Shown here in pieces: positions 23,697 to 35,023 of a stretch of DNA of 64,000 bases. The stretch covers positions 3,348,001 to 3,412,000 of the forward strand of contig JAQFVV010000031.1 in NCBI GenBank assembly GCA_028023455.1, read 5' to 3'. Below the pieces are notes generated by a model. That model was given only the letters and a program-made list of their open reading frames with translations. It ran no database searches and was not told the DNA's origin. Each line of letters opens with the position of its first letter. The first letter of the stretch is position 1. The translations under genes were made by a program, and so were the position numbers. The stretch is from Epiperipatus broadwayi. Its lineage: Eukaryota > Onychophora > Udeonychophora > Euonychophora > Peripatidae.

Positions 23697-25320
23697 CTTT
23701 AAATAAATGAGTATTCTAATTATTATGGCTATCTATTTTTCTAAAAAATAACAATTATAAAATGGAAAAACAAAATCGAAATGCTTTAAAATATTTTTTT
23801 CATCAAGAAAGCAAAATAAAAATATTAAGTGATATTTTTTATTTTTTTAGTTAACAAATTATTGTATGTGGTGGTAAAATAATATGGGCTCAATACTCAC
23901 AGGGATATACTTTTTCACATCAGTAATGAAAGCTGCATCCTATTACAATATTTTTTATGTTTACAGTCAGCATCTCCTTCTGGCTAACCATCTTTTCTCT
24001 CTAATTAAGGATAGCTCAATATGCATTTATCATTACTACTATTGAATTAGCTATGAGTGTCTACTTATTTGTGGTTTGAAAAAATTTCAAAATAGTTCAA
24101 TGCATTAACCACTATATCATGACTTGTTTCTATATTAGTGTACTGATATTAATGCAATTTAGCATATAGAACATATTGTAAATATATACTCAATAAATAT
24201 TAAAATTAAATTATTTCAATTTTTATCTGCATTAAAGATACAGAAGAGTATGTAGAAATATATTAATTATAATCTCTTAATATGATAAAATTTTTAATTC
24301 AGCAAGGCATTCAGCTAAAAGTTCAACTTGCACTAATTGTTTTACTTTCATTTCATAACCATTGAAAGCTTCAGCAATCATCATACACTAGATAGTAATA
24401 TTAAATCCAAATCCTCTTGATTAATTTTTAGCTATTGGTTTTCATCAGTGTGGAGCATTATATATATGTTATAATTAAGCTTCATTATTTTATAGTGTGG
24501 CTTTAAATTTAAGATATTAGAATAAATTTCTAATTCAATGGCAAGTATTGGTAACTTACTGTCGATGTTATATTGTTTGATTACAGTACTCTAGTGCTTC
24601 CAATATGGGCAAGGAACATAATATGCTTTTTCACAGACAAGAATGATTTTTTTTTAATTTACCAAATTTAATCTCATTGAAATGGAGTTGAATTAAATTA
24701 TTTTGTACTAGTTATAAATCAAAATTCAGACTTATTGGTTTAATGAAATATCCAAATACTAGTATGATAGAATGACAAACATTTCCCCCAATGACCATAG
24801 TTTTAAATAACACACAGTTATTTTTTTATTATGTAACTTTTTTTTTTTCTGGAATAATAAAGCTATCTTCAAGACAAATATAACTAAAAATTTTCGATAT
24901 ATTTTTTTTTTGCATGTCACAATTCCGTTTCTATTCCTTCTCAAATTTTGAGATTTAATGACTGAAATCCTTGCTATTATTTCCTTAACTCAAATTTTTA
25001 AAAATATTTTCATTGGATAATATATTTTGCTTTGGATTTTTTTTTTTTATTCAGCATGGTCATTTAACAACATTTTAATCAAATTTACTTAATATAAACA
25101 TTATTCCATAAGTTTATAATGTTTATTTACGTAGTTTAAAATGATCAATTTTTTTTGATAGAAAATATATTAAATTCAGTTTTTTATGGTTGGTTGCTTT
25201 CTAAAGATTAATATAGGAACAATTTACAAAGGAATGCTAGTGTTGACTGGAATCATAGTATTAAAAATGTGCTTATTTTTATATTTATTGTTTGTACTCA
25301 TATATAAAGAATCTGTAATA
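23697..25320. other. AT-rich spacer
   Basis: No supported gene. On the minus strand near 24085-24130 a stretch tagtggttaatgc resembles a pol III A box, possibly a very old SINE, but no good B box or boundary is seen. Confidence 0.4.
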
Positions 25321-25321
25321 G

Positions 25322-26962
25322 TATGAATACTGAACCCTACCGTTTGCTGGCACTCTTTTTTACCCAATGCATATCAATATACTGACTGATTCACGGTCTG
25401 TCGGTTTCTTTACAGAATACTATGGTACAAAAAATTTTTTTTCCACTTTCTATACATAAAACTCTTAGGATTTTTTTTGCATTTTTATGATTTTGAATTA
25501 TCGGTTTTTTTTACATAATACTACGATAAAAAAAAACTTTTTTCTACACATAAAACTCTTACGGTCCCCCCCCCCCCTCCTTTAATAAACAAACACCACT
25601 TTGTTTTTAGATGGTAGAGGGATTTGGTTTGCTTTTAAATTATCATCTTTTTTGGATTTTGAGTTTTGTTAAAAGCCTTAAACAATTCAGTTTTAATTAA
25701 TAAATCAACAGTTGGTTTTTAGATGGTAGAGGGGGGTTGATTTGCATTTTAATTCTCGTCTTTTAGTATCTTTTGCCGATGTAAACTTCGCATATTAATT
25801 TTAAATATGTTTAAATATAGAATACATATAAAGAGATAGATTAATAAAATATACGAATTATTGGAGGAGGGTTGGTTTGCTTTTAAATTATCGACTTTTG
25901 ATTCATTTTGAGCTTTTTGTTGTTGTTGTTGTTTTTGGAAAGCCTTATTTATTAATCAATTCATTTTTAAAAAACCAACAGTTGGTTTTTAGAGGGTGGA
26001 GGGGGGATTGGTTTGATTTTTAATTATCTACCGAAACTTTTATATGATAGTGAAAAGTTCGTCCTTTATTTGGTTTTTAGAGGGTGGAGGGGGGATTGGT
26101 TTGATTTTTAATTATCTACCGAAACTTTTATATGATAGTGAAAAGTTCGTCCTTTATTTTTTGCCTTTTTCAAAAAGCCTTAATTAAACAGTTCGTTTTT
26201 AAAATATAATATTTTTTAGGGGGATGGGGAGTTACGGTTTGTTTGGCTCCAATAGGATATGAGCCTCAAAGCTGTAACTAATGGGATTTTGAAGCTGTCC
26301 AACCAACTTCTCTTATGCAGACCCCAGATACACTTACAGAAATGGCAATGGAATTCCCCATGCTCCTCCCCAAATGCATAACTTCGCATCTGGCAGGATG
26401 TTTGTTCTCTTTCTGGAAAAACACAACAGCGTCAACTTCTGTGGCCGGCAATTCACTCCCCTGCAACCAATTTTGAACACTTGCTGCGCCGACATTTTAC
26501 TGTTCTCGCACGGATTCACATGTAAACGTGCATTTGCACGTGAACTCGGCAGAACTCTGCTGAAAACCTTAACTTTTTCAGGTTGTGTGCAGTTCAAAAT
26601 TGTCGGGAAGTGTGCGTGACAGCCTGACAATTCTTAATATGTAATACTAAATCCACTATCCTTTCTCAAAATTTTTCCACAATGAGTTTTTTGATAGTTT
26701 CGCATCCTTCAAATACAGACGCCCTCAAATCAGACCATAGCAAGAGTTGAATTGTGCTCACTTAAGGAATACTGTCGCAAGTCAATGGGCATAGTATTTT
26801 GTTATGTAATCGTAAGATACATCACCATCTAGGCAGCCTGTTATGGCTCTAAACAACACTGTTGTAGTGTTAGTTGTGAGTTAAGCTGCCAAAACAGTAT
26901 ATTGATGTGCGTTGTGTGAAAAACAATGCCATCAAGCGGTACGGTTCAGTATTTATATGATT
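25322..26962. mobile_element. DNA element with ~62-bp terminal inverted repeats, superfamily unknown
   Basis: The left end (25322-25385, starting near atactgaacc) and right end (26898-26962, ending ggttcagtat) are inverted copies that also share gtatattgat-tgc. Between them lie degenerate minisatellite-like units rich in ttggtttttaga and gaggggg (25560-26190) and an unusually GC-rich block (26220-26640). Overlapping frames on both strands of that block (26374-26619 +, 26334-26630 -) resemble no family I know. It may be a non-autonomous transposon that captured unrelated sequence. TA flanks at both ends would fit Tc1/mariner-like insertion but are weak evidence here. Confidence 0.6.
25982..26157 (+). 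repeat. exact 88-bp tandem duplication
   Basis: The segment 25982-26069 is repeated without visible change at 26070-26157. Older, diverged versions (shared ttggtttttagatggtagag) occur at about 25605 and 25720, so the array has grown repeatedly. Confidence 0.85.
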
Positions 26963-27854
26963 ACCAAAGAAACTTATTGTTGTTTTTGTGTTTTTATCAT
27001 TTGGATACTCTAATGGTTGAGCACGGATGTAGTTGAAGATTTTTTTTTAATCTGAGAAATGATCCAGGAATCTTTATTTTTTGAAACTATTATTACATTA
27101 AATTTTGCATATATCTATCTTTGTATATAATTATGCAAAAGATGATTGAAGTTCGCATTTACTTTAAATTATTGAAAATAACACTTAATAGCTGTAATAG
27201 AAATAGCTATTATATCTTCCATATAAGGGAATCCACCTACTGAGAATATTTAGATGAACAAAGTAACAAATTATTCTTTATTTTTTTTAGGAGTTAAATG
27301 GATATTATTACTCAGGATAGAATGTGAATGGTGAGTTGTATCATATTTTAAGTCACTTGTGATCATATATATCTGTTCCCCATCAAGCAATTATTTTGGT
27401 ACTTTTATTTAGATGATTGCTTTTGCACATGGTTATTCATACTTATATTAAATAATTGTTTTGATATTCCTTTTAGTCAATTGCATATTATTATAATATC
27501 TACATTACTTCATTAGTAATATGAGATAATGTGGTCAAATGCCATTGATAATATAGACTGATACTAAATACAGTATTGAAAATCTTTGTTTCTAGATACC
27601 TTAGAAAAGCATTTTTCTCAAGTGGTTACTATTTAGACATAGATATAATTTATTGAATGCTATTCTTATAAACAATATGCAAAGTATAGAATAATATATC
27701 TGTCATTATTGTTAGCATTTAAAAATGTAATTATATTGATGTGATTTAATATGTAAAAGTTCTTTTGAAACTTAAACTAACTTTATGTACTTATGTTTAA
27801 TTTAGATTTTGTAACATGAAAAATCCTTACATAACATTTTTATAAAAATGTTGC
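26963..27854. other. AT-rich spacer
   Basis: No supported gene or repeat. Confidence 0.5.
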
Positions 27855-30395
27855 TATATAGGACATTATTGGACTTTGTGAAGTTGGAAGAAAAGGCAAG
27901 AGACACTTGATTTAAAAAGTAGACATATACTCTACTACAAAGACATATTGAAAGTACAAGTGGAATAGGATTCATTCTAAATAAAAAGTGGAAGAACAGC
28001 ATTATGGATATTGATAGTGTATCGGACAGAATGACAAGATTAGTTCAGCTTAATAGCGGATACCAAATGCAGATAATTCAGGTTTATACCCCAACAAGTT
28101 CTCATAGTGATGAAGTAGTAGAATATTTTTATATGGATGTACAAAAGACTTGATCAGACTAAACAATATTTTTAAATTGTTATGGAAGACTTTAATGTTA
28201 GAATTATTAAACAATTGAAAGATGAAAGTGCTGTAGGTAAATTTGGTTATGGTAATAGAAATGAAAGAGGATATAGAGTTGTGGAATTTTCAGGAAAAGA
28301 AAAACTTTATAATCTTTTTTTTTTTAGAAAAATGTTAAAAGGAAATGGATGTAGAAGCATCCAATGAAGGTACAATAAAATTGGATTATATTTTGACTAA
28401 CAAAATGAATATTTTGAGATTGTAATGTTCTTAATAAATTCGACACATGAAGTGATCATCGATTAGTGAGATGTAAGATACAAGTTAATACAAAATTAGA
28501 GAGTCAAAAATTATTAAGAAAAACAATATTCATAGTTGATATTCCTAATCTTCAGAAACACTAATGAATTTAAATTAGAACTTGCAAATCATTTTCAAAT
28601 ATTAGCAGATTTTGAACATGATTTAGATTTGAATGAAATTAATAAGAAAATAACTGATAAATATTTTTAAAAACTGCAACAAAGACAGCTGATAAAAAAA
28701 AATCAGCAATTAATCAATAAAATTTCTACTGAGACAAGAGAATTTATGAAGAAAAGAAAGATTGAATATCTTGAATTTTGTAAAATGGTGCAAAAAAGAG
28801 TTGATAATGGTATAAGAAAGTATAATTTTGAACTAGCAAGGAAAGCTATAGAAGAGTATAAAAGTCCCAAGAATGTAAAACATTTTGATATTGGTAGGAA
28901 AGTTATATCTGCAATAAGTAAAAAAGATTGAACAATTACTAAAAATAGGATATCATGAAATGGGTAGAAGAGATCTATCAATAATTATATAGTAATAAAG
29001 AACAAGTATCTCCAACAACTATTATATCTTCTAAATTGCCCAGGATTTTAAGTGGAGACGTAATTAAATTTATGAGAAAGGGAAAAACTCCAAGTAATGA
29101 TGGAATTATAATAGATATTTTAAAAGAAGCAGGTGAAGAAATAGAAATTTTTTTTAGCAAAGATATATATATATGAAATGTCTAAATGAGAAAGATGTAC
29201 CAGATGATTGGAAAAATGCAGTATTAACATTAATATTTTAAAAAGGTGATAAAGAAGATATTAGAAATTACAGACCTATCAGTTTTATACAAAATTTTTA
29301 GCAAGATAATTACAACTCATCTACAGAGAACTTTGGATTTCAATCATGTCCCAGTATTGAGAGAAGTCATAGAAAAGACCAATGAATATTAGTTACTATT
29401 ATGCTTTGGATTTGTAGATTTTGTAAAGGCATTTGATTCTATAAGCATTTCTTCCATGATTAAAGCATTGGATCATCAAAGTATAGACCGAAGATATCAT
29501 ATTCTGAAGAATATTTATAAAAATGCAACAACAATTAGATTACCTAATGATACTAGGATGCAGGTGACTCCATATCTCCAATATTTTTTACAGCAGTGCT
29601 GCAAGAAATATTTTATGGATTAAAATAGGAAGCTAAAGGAATAAGAGTAAATGGAAATTATTTAAATCATTTAGATTTTGCAGATAATGTAATTGTTTTT
29701 GCAAATAATGCTTCAGAGCTTTAGGAAATGTTGCAAGAGTTATTAGATGAATGTAAGAGAGTAGGACTAAAGGTAAATGTTAGAAAGACTAAAGTGAAGT
29801 TCAATGGTTTTCTCATAAGATGAGAATAAAGATTGATAATGATGAGTTAGAAGAAATTAACAAATACCTTGGTCAGATTTTTACTACAGATGGAAACATA
29901 ATGGATGAAATTAATCATAGAATTAAACTTGTTGAAGTGCTTTTGTTAGAAATAACTTAAAAGGAAATATGCCATGTGTTTGAAAAGAAAGGTTTTTAAT
30001 AACTTGGACACTTAGAAGAGCAATACAGAAATTTCAGACCACTCAAAGAAGTATGGAGAGATGCATGTTAGGGAAAACTAGAAAAGATAGACAATGCAAT
30101 ACTTAGGTAAGAGAACAAACAGGTGCTACTGTTAACATCAAAAGGATTGAAAGACTAAAGTAAAGTTGGGCTGAACATATTGATAGAAGTGATGATAATA
30201 AATGGACAATTGAAATATTAAACTGGAGTCCATCCAAGACATTGTAAAAGATCCAGAAAGAGACCACTTGTGAGATGGACAGATGAAATAAAAAGGTGCG
30301 GGAGTGATGTGTAGAAGTGAGGCTAGAGATCGGAGAAGATCAATTGAACTTGGAGAGTCCTTCATCCTGCAGTGGATTGATAATGATGACTATGG
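27855..30395 (+). mobile_element. RTE-type LINE remnant, longest copy (copy 3)
   Basis: This copy reaches further 5' than the others and shows both domains of a RTE protein. The APE-type endonuclease has DIIGLCEVGRKGK (about 27862), GIGFILNKKWKNSIMDIDSV (about 27963) and QMQIIQVYTPTSSHSDE (about 28068), with the QVYxPTxxHxDE signature. After a linker come RT blocks: DDWKNAVLTLIF (about 29205), NYRPI (about 29270), FGFVDF-KAFDS (about 29405), LDFADNVIVFANNA (about 29670) and KYLGQIFTTDGN (about 29860). It ends with the family 3' end near 30361-30395. Frameshifts and stops are numerous. The extreme 5' end is missing. Confidence 0.88.
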
Positions 30396-31369
30396 TGGTT
30401 ATGAAAGTTGGGCATAATAGAGTTAAAGTAAGAAATTTGTACATTTGAAATACAGTGCTGGAAAAAGCTGCTCAATGTTTTTTTGGGTAGCAAAAAAATA
30501 TCTTTGAAGAAATTACATCTCAACATTTGTTGGAAAGAAAACACTATGAAATTATATTTTAAACATGTTATAATGACTAATAATTTAAGGAAAAAGTGTT
30601 ATCAGAAAAGTTAAAGGAAAAATAGAATTTATTCACATAAAATATATTTTAATTATAAAATAAGAAGAAAAAAAAGTCTTATAATTTTTTGAAATTTAAA
30701 ATGTAATATCAATCTTATAGAAGAAAAAGATGAAGTAATAGGATGCAGAGATGCTCTTTTGTTAAAAAAAAAAAAAAAAAGGGGGGGGGGGTAATGCCTT
30801 TATTTGCTTAAGCAAATTACACAGCTTTTTAAAGCATTTTACAAGCAGCCAAACGAATATAGAAATGATCTGAAAAGATGAAAAAAAAAGAATGAATTCA
30901 AGTAGAGATTAACATAATAATAAAAATTAAAGAATTTGAATTGGTAAGAGTTGGACATTAACAAAAAGTTATTTAATGACAATTGTTTACACAGTAATCA
31001 AAAAGCATTCTTATAATAAAATTACTTTTTAAGTAGCAAAATGAAATAAGAATGAAATTTGCTGGTGAAAAAGAAGCCTTTGTGATAAATTTTAATGAAC
31101 AATTACTGAAAAGATCATTGACTGGCTTTGATCTGTTAATAATTCAAAAGTATTAAATGCTATTCTTTTTGAATTATACTGCTATAAAATACGATTGTCA
31201 TTTTTATACAAACTGAATTTCCTTTTTTAATTTTCGTAACTTAGAGAGAAAACTTAAAGGGAAAAAAAAATCAGTGAAATTGCATTTACAAATAAGTTTA
31301 AAATATTTAGTAAGTAGATGATCATATATAAATAATCTATATATATATGGAAGTATTTAAGATGTTAAC
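30396..31369. other. AT-rich spacer with an A17-G11 tract
   Basis: No gene. At about 30763-30791 a run of A is followed directly by a run of G; this may be a sequencing-sensitive homopolymer junction. Confidence 0.5.
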
Positions 31370-31379
31370 AGAATGAGAA

Positions 31380-32005
31380 TTAAACAGGCAAAACTCTCCA
31401 TATAGTAATGCCATCATGTGCCAACCAGAGTAATCAATAGATGCCAGAAGGCTTGTGCATAAAATCCCCATCTAGTGCATACTCATCCAATATCCCCAGA
31501 CTAGTTTCTGGCTTGTGGCCTTCAGTGAGGAACCTTGGATCTGAGAGCGCTGCACCTAGATCTTAGGATCTAATGCAACCCTCCAGCAGCCACCTTTTAT
31601 CTCTACTTAACTACAAAACTATGAGAATAAAATTGAAAACACAAAAATATTTTCAATCTAAGCTCAATAGCTTATATAGTCAAATGGGACTGAACTCAGT
31701 TCAGCACCCATATGTTTTAGTGTCTGGCTTTTTAACAACCACAGCCACCACTATTCTATTAGGGGATTGGTATTAAACCACCAAACATCACATGATCACC
31801 ATCTCTTATGCTAACACATAACTTATTAAACAGGCAAAACTAGTCTGGGGATATTGGATTAGTAGGCAGTAGATGGGGATTTTATGCACAAACCTTCTGT
31901 CATCCATTGATTACTCTGGTTGGCACAGAGTGGCACTACTGTAAGGTGAGTTTTGCCTGTTTAAAATGTGCTAGCATAAGAGATGGTGATCATGTGATGT
32001 TTGAT
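31380..32005. mobile_element. family 2 hammerhead-SINE, snap-back dimer, copy 1
   Basis: A minus-strand unit (31380-31823) is followed by a partial plus-strand unit. The head sequence at about 31776-31820 is repeated inverted at 31968-32003. The exact direct repeat agaatgagaa at 31370-31379 and 32006-32015 flanks the whole. On the minus strand the unit shows a pol III A-box-like tggctgtggttgtt and B-box-like gagttcagtccc, then about 170 nt further the hammerhead region. Here the core has lost three bases (CUGA directly followed by AGGC), while GAAACUAGUC and both stem I strands remain. The second unit keeps only the 3' half of the motif. Short frames across it are chance products. Confidence 0.8.
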
Positions 32006-32015
32006 AGAATGAGAA

Positions 32016-33660
32016 TGTAAATTTCTATACAAATTTATTGTTTCAAACTATAATAAAAAATAAATACCACTATTTTGATTTACAATCTTTATCATTGCAG
32101 CTAAAAAATTGAAATCTTTTTTTAAAAAACAATAGTCTTTTCTTTTTTTTTTTAAAAATGGCAATCATTTTGTAAAGTTGATGATACCAGGGAATAATAA
32201 TTTCATTAAAGCTGCATCAACTGAAAATAAAATGGTGACACCAATGCTAAAATATACAGTAAATTTTATTCAGTATACAACATATTTTGATTATAGAAAT
32301 AAAATACAGTTAATGTAATTTATCTGTTTTTCATCATGTCCTACCAAAATAATCACTGCTTTCATTTATGACATATTCAAAGTAAAGATTTTCATTGGTA
32401 ATGACTACAAAAGAAAAAAATAATGGCAGTTTTATTTAGTGCAGTAAGTAATCAAAAATATACTTTGATCACATATGACTACAAAGCGTATTAATATTAA
32501 AAAAATTTAATGTAATATTAGGTAAAATATATTCTCAATTTTATGGATAAAAATTTTTCTGAATATTATTTTGCTTGCAGCAAAAAATATGTTAATCAAA
32601 ATTGTGAAATAGTTATCATAATTATAAATTATTTTGAAAGAAAAAATGATTTTGTGCATTATGTAGTCAGTAATCAAAGGTTACTAAACATAAGTTTAAA
32701 ATATAATTTATTTGCTCAATTTTAATCAATAATCTAATAATTTGCTTCCTTATTAAAAGTTGTTTTTATTGTAATGTAAATACAATGTAAAAAAAAAAAA
32801 GAGTACATCTTAGCAGTATTGACAAAAAAATTAATTTCACTGAATTTATATAAAATAAATAGTCATGACGTTTTTTATTTCAAAAAAATTAACATTGCAA
32901 AAAAAAACAGTTTTGCTTTATTATTCAGATATTACAAAAAATTAAAAATTTTGATAATAAAACATAAAATGCACCAAAAAATTTTAAATGTACACTGTGG
33001 GTTTTTTTTCTTCTTCATGCTTCAACAAATCATGGATCATGAAGTGTTCTCTCACTATATAAGAAGCAAAATGAAGGACTGTCAGTAAAAATATAATTTT
33101 TTGTTTTTAAAAAATATAGTTAACAAAATGTTTTTTATGCAATATATTTACAGTAATTTTTTTTTAATAATTTAAATTTCTTTTTTTTTTTAATTGAATT
33201 TTTACATATTTTGAATTTAACAAATTATTTTTCTCCTTGCAAGAACACATTATAATTGCTTTTTTTTTTTTGATGTCTCTTTAAAGTTAATGTAGAATGT
33301 GAATTATGTTATTAAGAGAGATATTTTAGAAAGCAATTGTTAAGGCATTTTTATGAATCAGATTTAAAAAAGATAGAGGGAAATATGGAGGGGTATATTT
33401 AGTTGCTAAGCAGGAATTATGTGAGCGCAAAATGAAAATATAAAGAATAACTGTAAAATATTGCAGATTATATGGACAATTGGAGCATTATTGAAAAAGT
33501 TCTAAGTAAGATAAAATAAAAATTAGAAATCTGAATAATGATGGTGAAGGAGTTTACATGTCAGAGATAAAATTTGACAACACTTGCTAATGTATTGATA
33601 GATAAAGAAGAATTAAAAAAATTAAATGTAATTAAAGTTTTTGAATAAAAAAAATAATAG
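32016..33660. other. AT-rich spacer
   Basis: No supported gene. The frames at 32543-32725 and 32819-33088 are Lys/Asn/Phe-rich translations of AT-rich DNA. Confidence 0.5.
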
Positions 33661-33780
33661 TAATAATCATTTTATTAAACAAGGCAAAACTCTCCATATA
33701 GTACTGCCACTCTGTGCTAACTAGAGTAATCAATAGATGCCAGAAGGCTTGTGTGTAAAATCCCTATCTAGTGCCTATTC

Positions 33781-33839
33781 ATCCAATATCCCCAGACTAG
33801 TTTCTGGCTCATGGCCTTCGTCAGTGAGGAGCCTTGGAT
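33781..33839 (-). ncRNA. hammerhead ribozyme-like motif, family 2, core complete
   Basis: On the minus strand CUGACGA (33818-33824) is followed by A, stem II GGC/GCC with loop CAUGA, A, then GAAA (33801-33804), CUA and the cleavage triplet GUC. Stem III is the self-complementary ACUAGU. Stem I pairs UCCUCA with UGGGGA (one G-U), then after an internal loop AUCCAA (33834-33839) with UUGGAU (33781-33786). The cleavage site would lie between 33795 and 33794. Departures from the canonical motif are a 3-bp stem II and an A facing an A at 10.1/11.1. Confidence 0.68.
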
Positions 33840-34204
33840 CTGAGAGCACTGCACCTAGATCTTAGGATCTAACGCAACCCTCCAGCAGCCACCTTAAATA
33901 TAAAACTATGAGAATGAAATTGAAAACACAATAAATTTTCAATCCAAGCGCAATAGCTTATATAGTCATATGAGTCTGAACTCAGTTCAGCACCCATACA
34001 TTTTGGTGTCTTTGGCTTTTAAATAACCATAGCCACCATTATCCTATTAAGCAGGATTGGTGTTAAACCACTAAACATCACATGATAACCATCTCTTATA
34101 CTAGCACATAATTGTTATTAAACAAGGCAAAACTCTCCAAACAGTATTGCCACCCTGTGCCAACCAGAAGGCTTGTGCATAAAATCCCTATCTAGTGCCT
34201 ACTC

Positions 34205-34254
34205 TTCCAATATCCCCAGACTAGTTTCTGGCTTGTGGCCTTCGTCAGTGAGGA
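34205..34254 (-). ncRNA. second family 2 hammerhead-like core, distal stem I lost
   Basis: Same core as 33781-33839: CUGACGA (34242-34248), stem II GGC/GCC with loop CACAA, GAAAC, GUC. The stem II loop differs, but both stem strands are unchanged. The rearrangement junction at about 34255 removes the distal stem I strand, leaving only UCCUCA/UGGGGA. Confidence 0.6.
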
Positions 34255-34336
34255 GGTTTGCCTTGTTTAATAACAATTATGTGCTAGTATAAGAGATGGT
34301 GATAATGTGATGTTTAGTGGTTTAATAATCATTTTA

Positions 34337-35015
34337 TGTAGTTAGAATTAATGATATTTAAAACTTCTTAGAAGAATGATTAGAAATAGGTGGAAGACAA
34401 GGAATAAAACTAAATTTAGCATGTTTAGTAATTTCTTTAAAAAAAATTTATGAAAGATTGTAAAATTTTAAAGTCTATAAAAATAAAATTATATGATAAA
34501 AATAGTTGCAAATAAATTAAAGGCATTATCAAGAAAAAGTAAATTTTTCCAGAATGCAAAAAAAATAACATTTAAAAGTACATTTATTTAACTTTTGTAA
34601 AATATTTGCAAACATAAAAGAATCTGGAAAGATTCCTACCAAAAGCATATATTTTCTCATGCTTTATTAAGTCTCATTGTGTGACTGTATTGATTAGATA
34701 TGTGTTTCATGATGTTTGAATAAAAACACATTAATCAGAGACTTAAATTGTATTTCTAATATAGATAAATACAGCTATAGTGTACATTTGTTGATGAGAT
34801 TCCATTAAAATTTAGGAAGATCAATTCCAACTGGCTTTATTTTTATTGTTGGATGTGAAAAAAATAAATTTTTCGTGGCTTCACATTCTTATGCCATAAT
34901 TTTTTAATTGTAGGATTTTATGGATGAATATCCAGAAAGAAGATCTTGACTGGAATTTGACATTTGCCTTACTGAAATCTGATCTACTTTGCATTTATGA
35001 TGCCTGATAGAAAAA
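34337..35015. other. AT-rich spacer
   Basis: No supported feature. Confidence 0.5.
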
Positions 35016-35023
35016 AAAACAAA

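Larger units (their letters stand above)
33675..34322. mobile_element. family 2 hammerhead-SINE, snap-back dimer, copy 2
   Basis: One nearly full minus-strand unit (33675-34110) is joined to a truncated second unit in the same orientation (about 34115-34255), closed by an inverted copy of the head. Arms 34065-34133 and 34256-34323 match at about 66 of 69 positions. The exact direct repeat taataatcatttta at 33661-33674 and 34323-34336 flanks the structure, so it entered as one piece. Two hammerhead-like cores are present (separate entries). Pol III A-box-like (tggctatggttatt) and B-box-like (gagttcagactc) sequences lie on the minus strand. Confidence 0.82.

Noticed and set aside
26334-26630. 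Overlapping open frames on both strands in a GC-rich block
   Set aside because: Neither translation resembles a known family, and both arise where GC is high and stops are rarer. Kept only as part of the inverted-repeat element.
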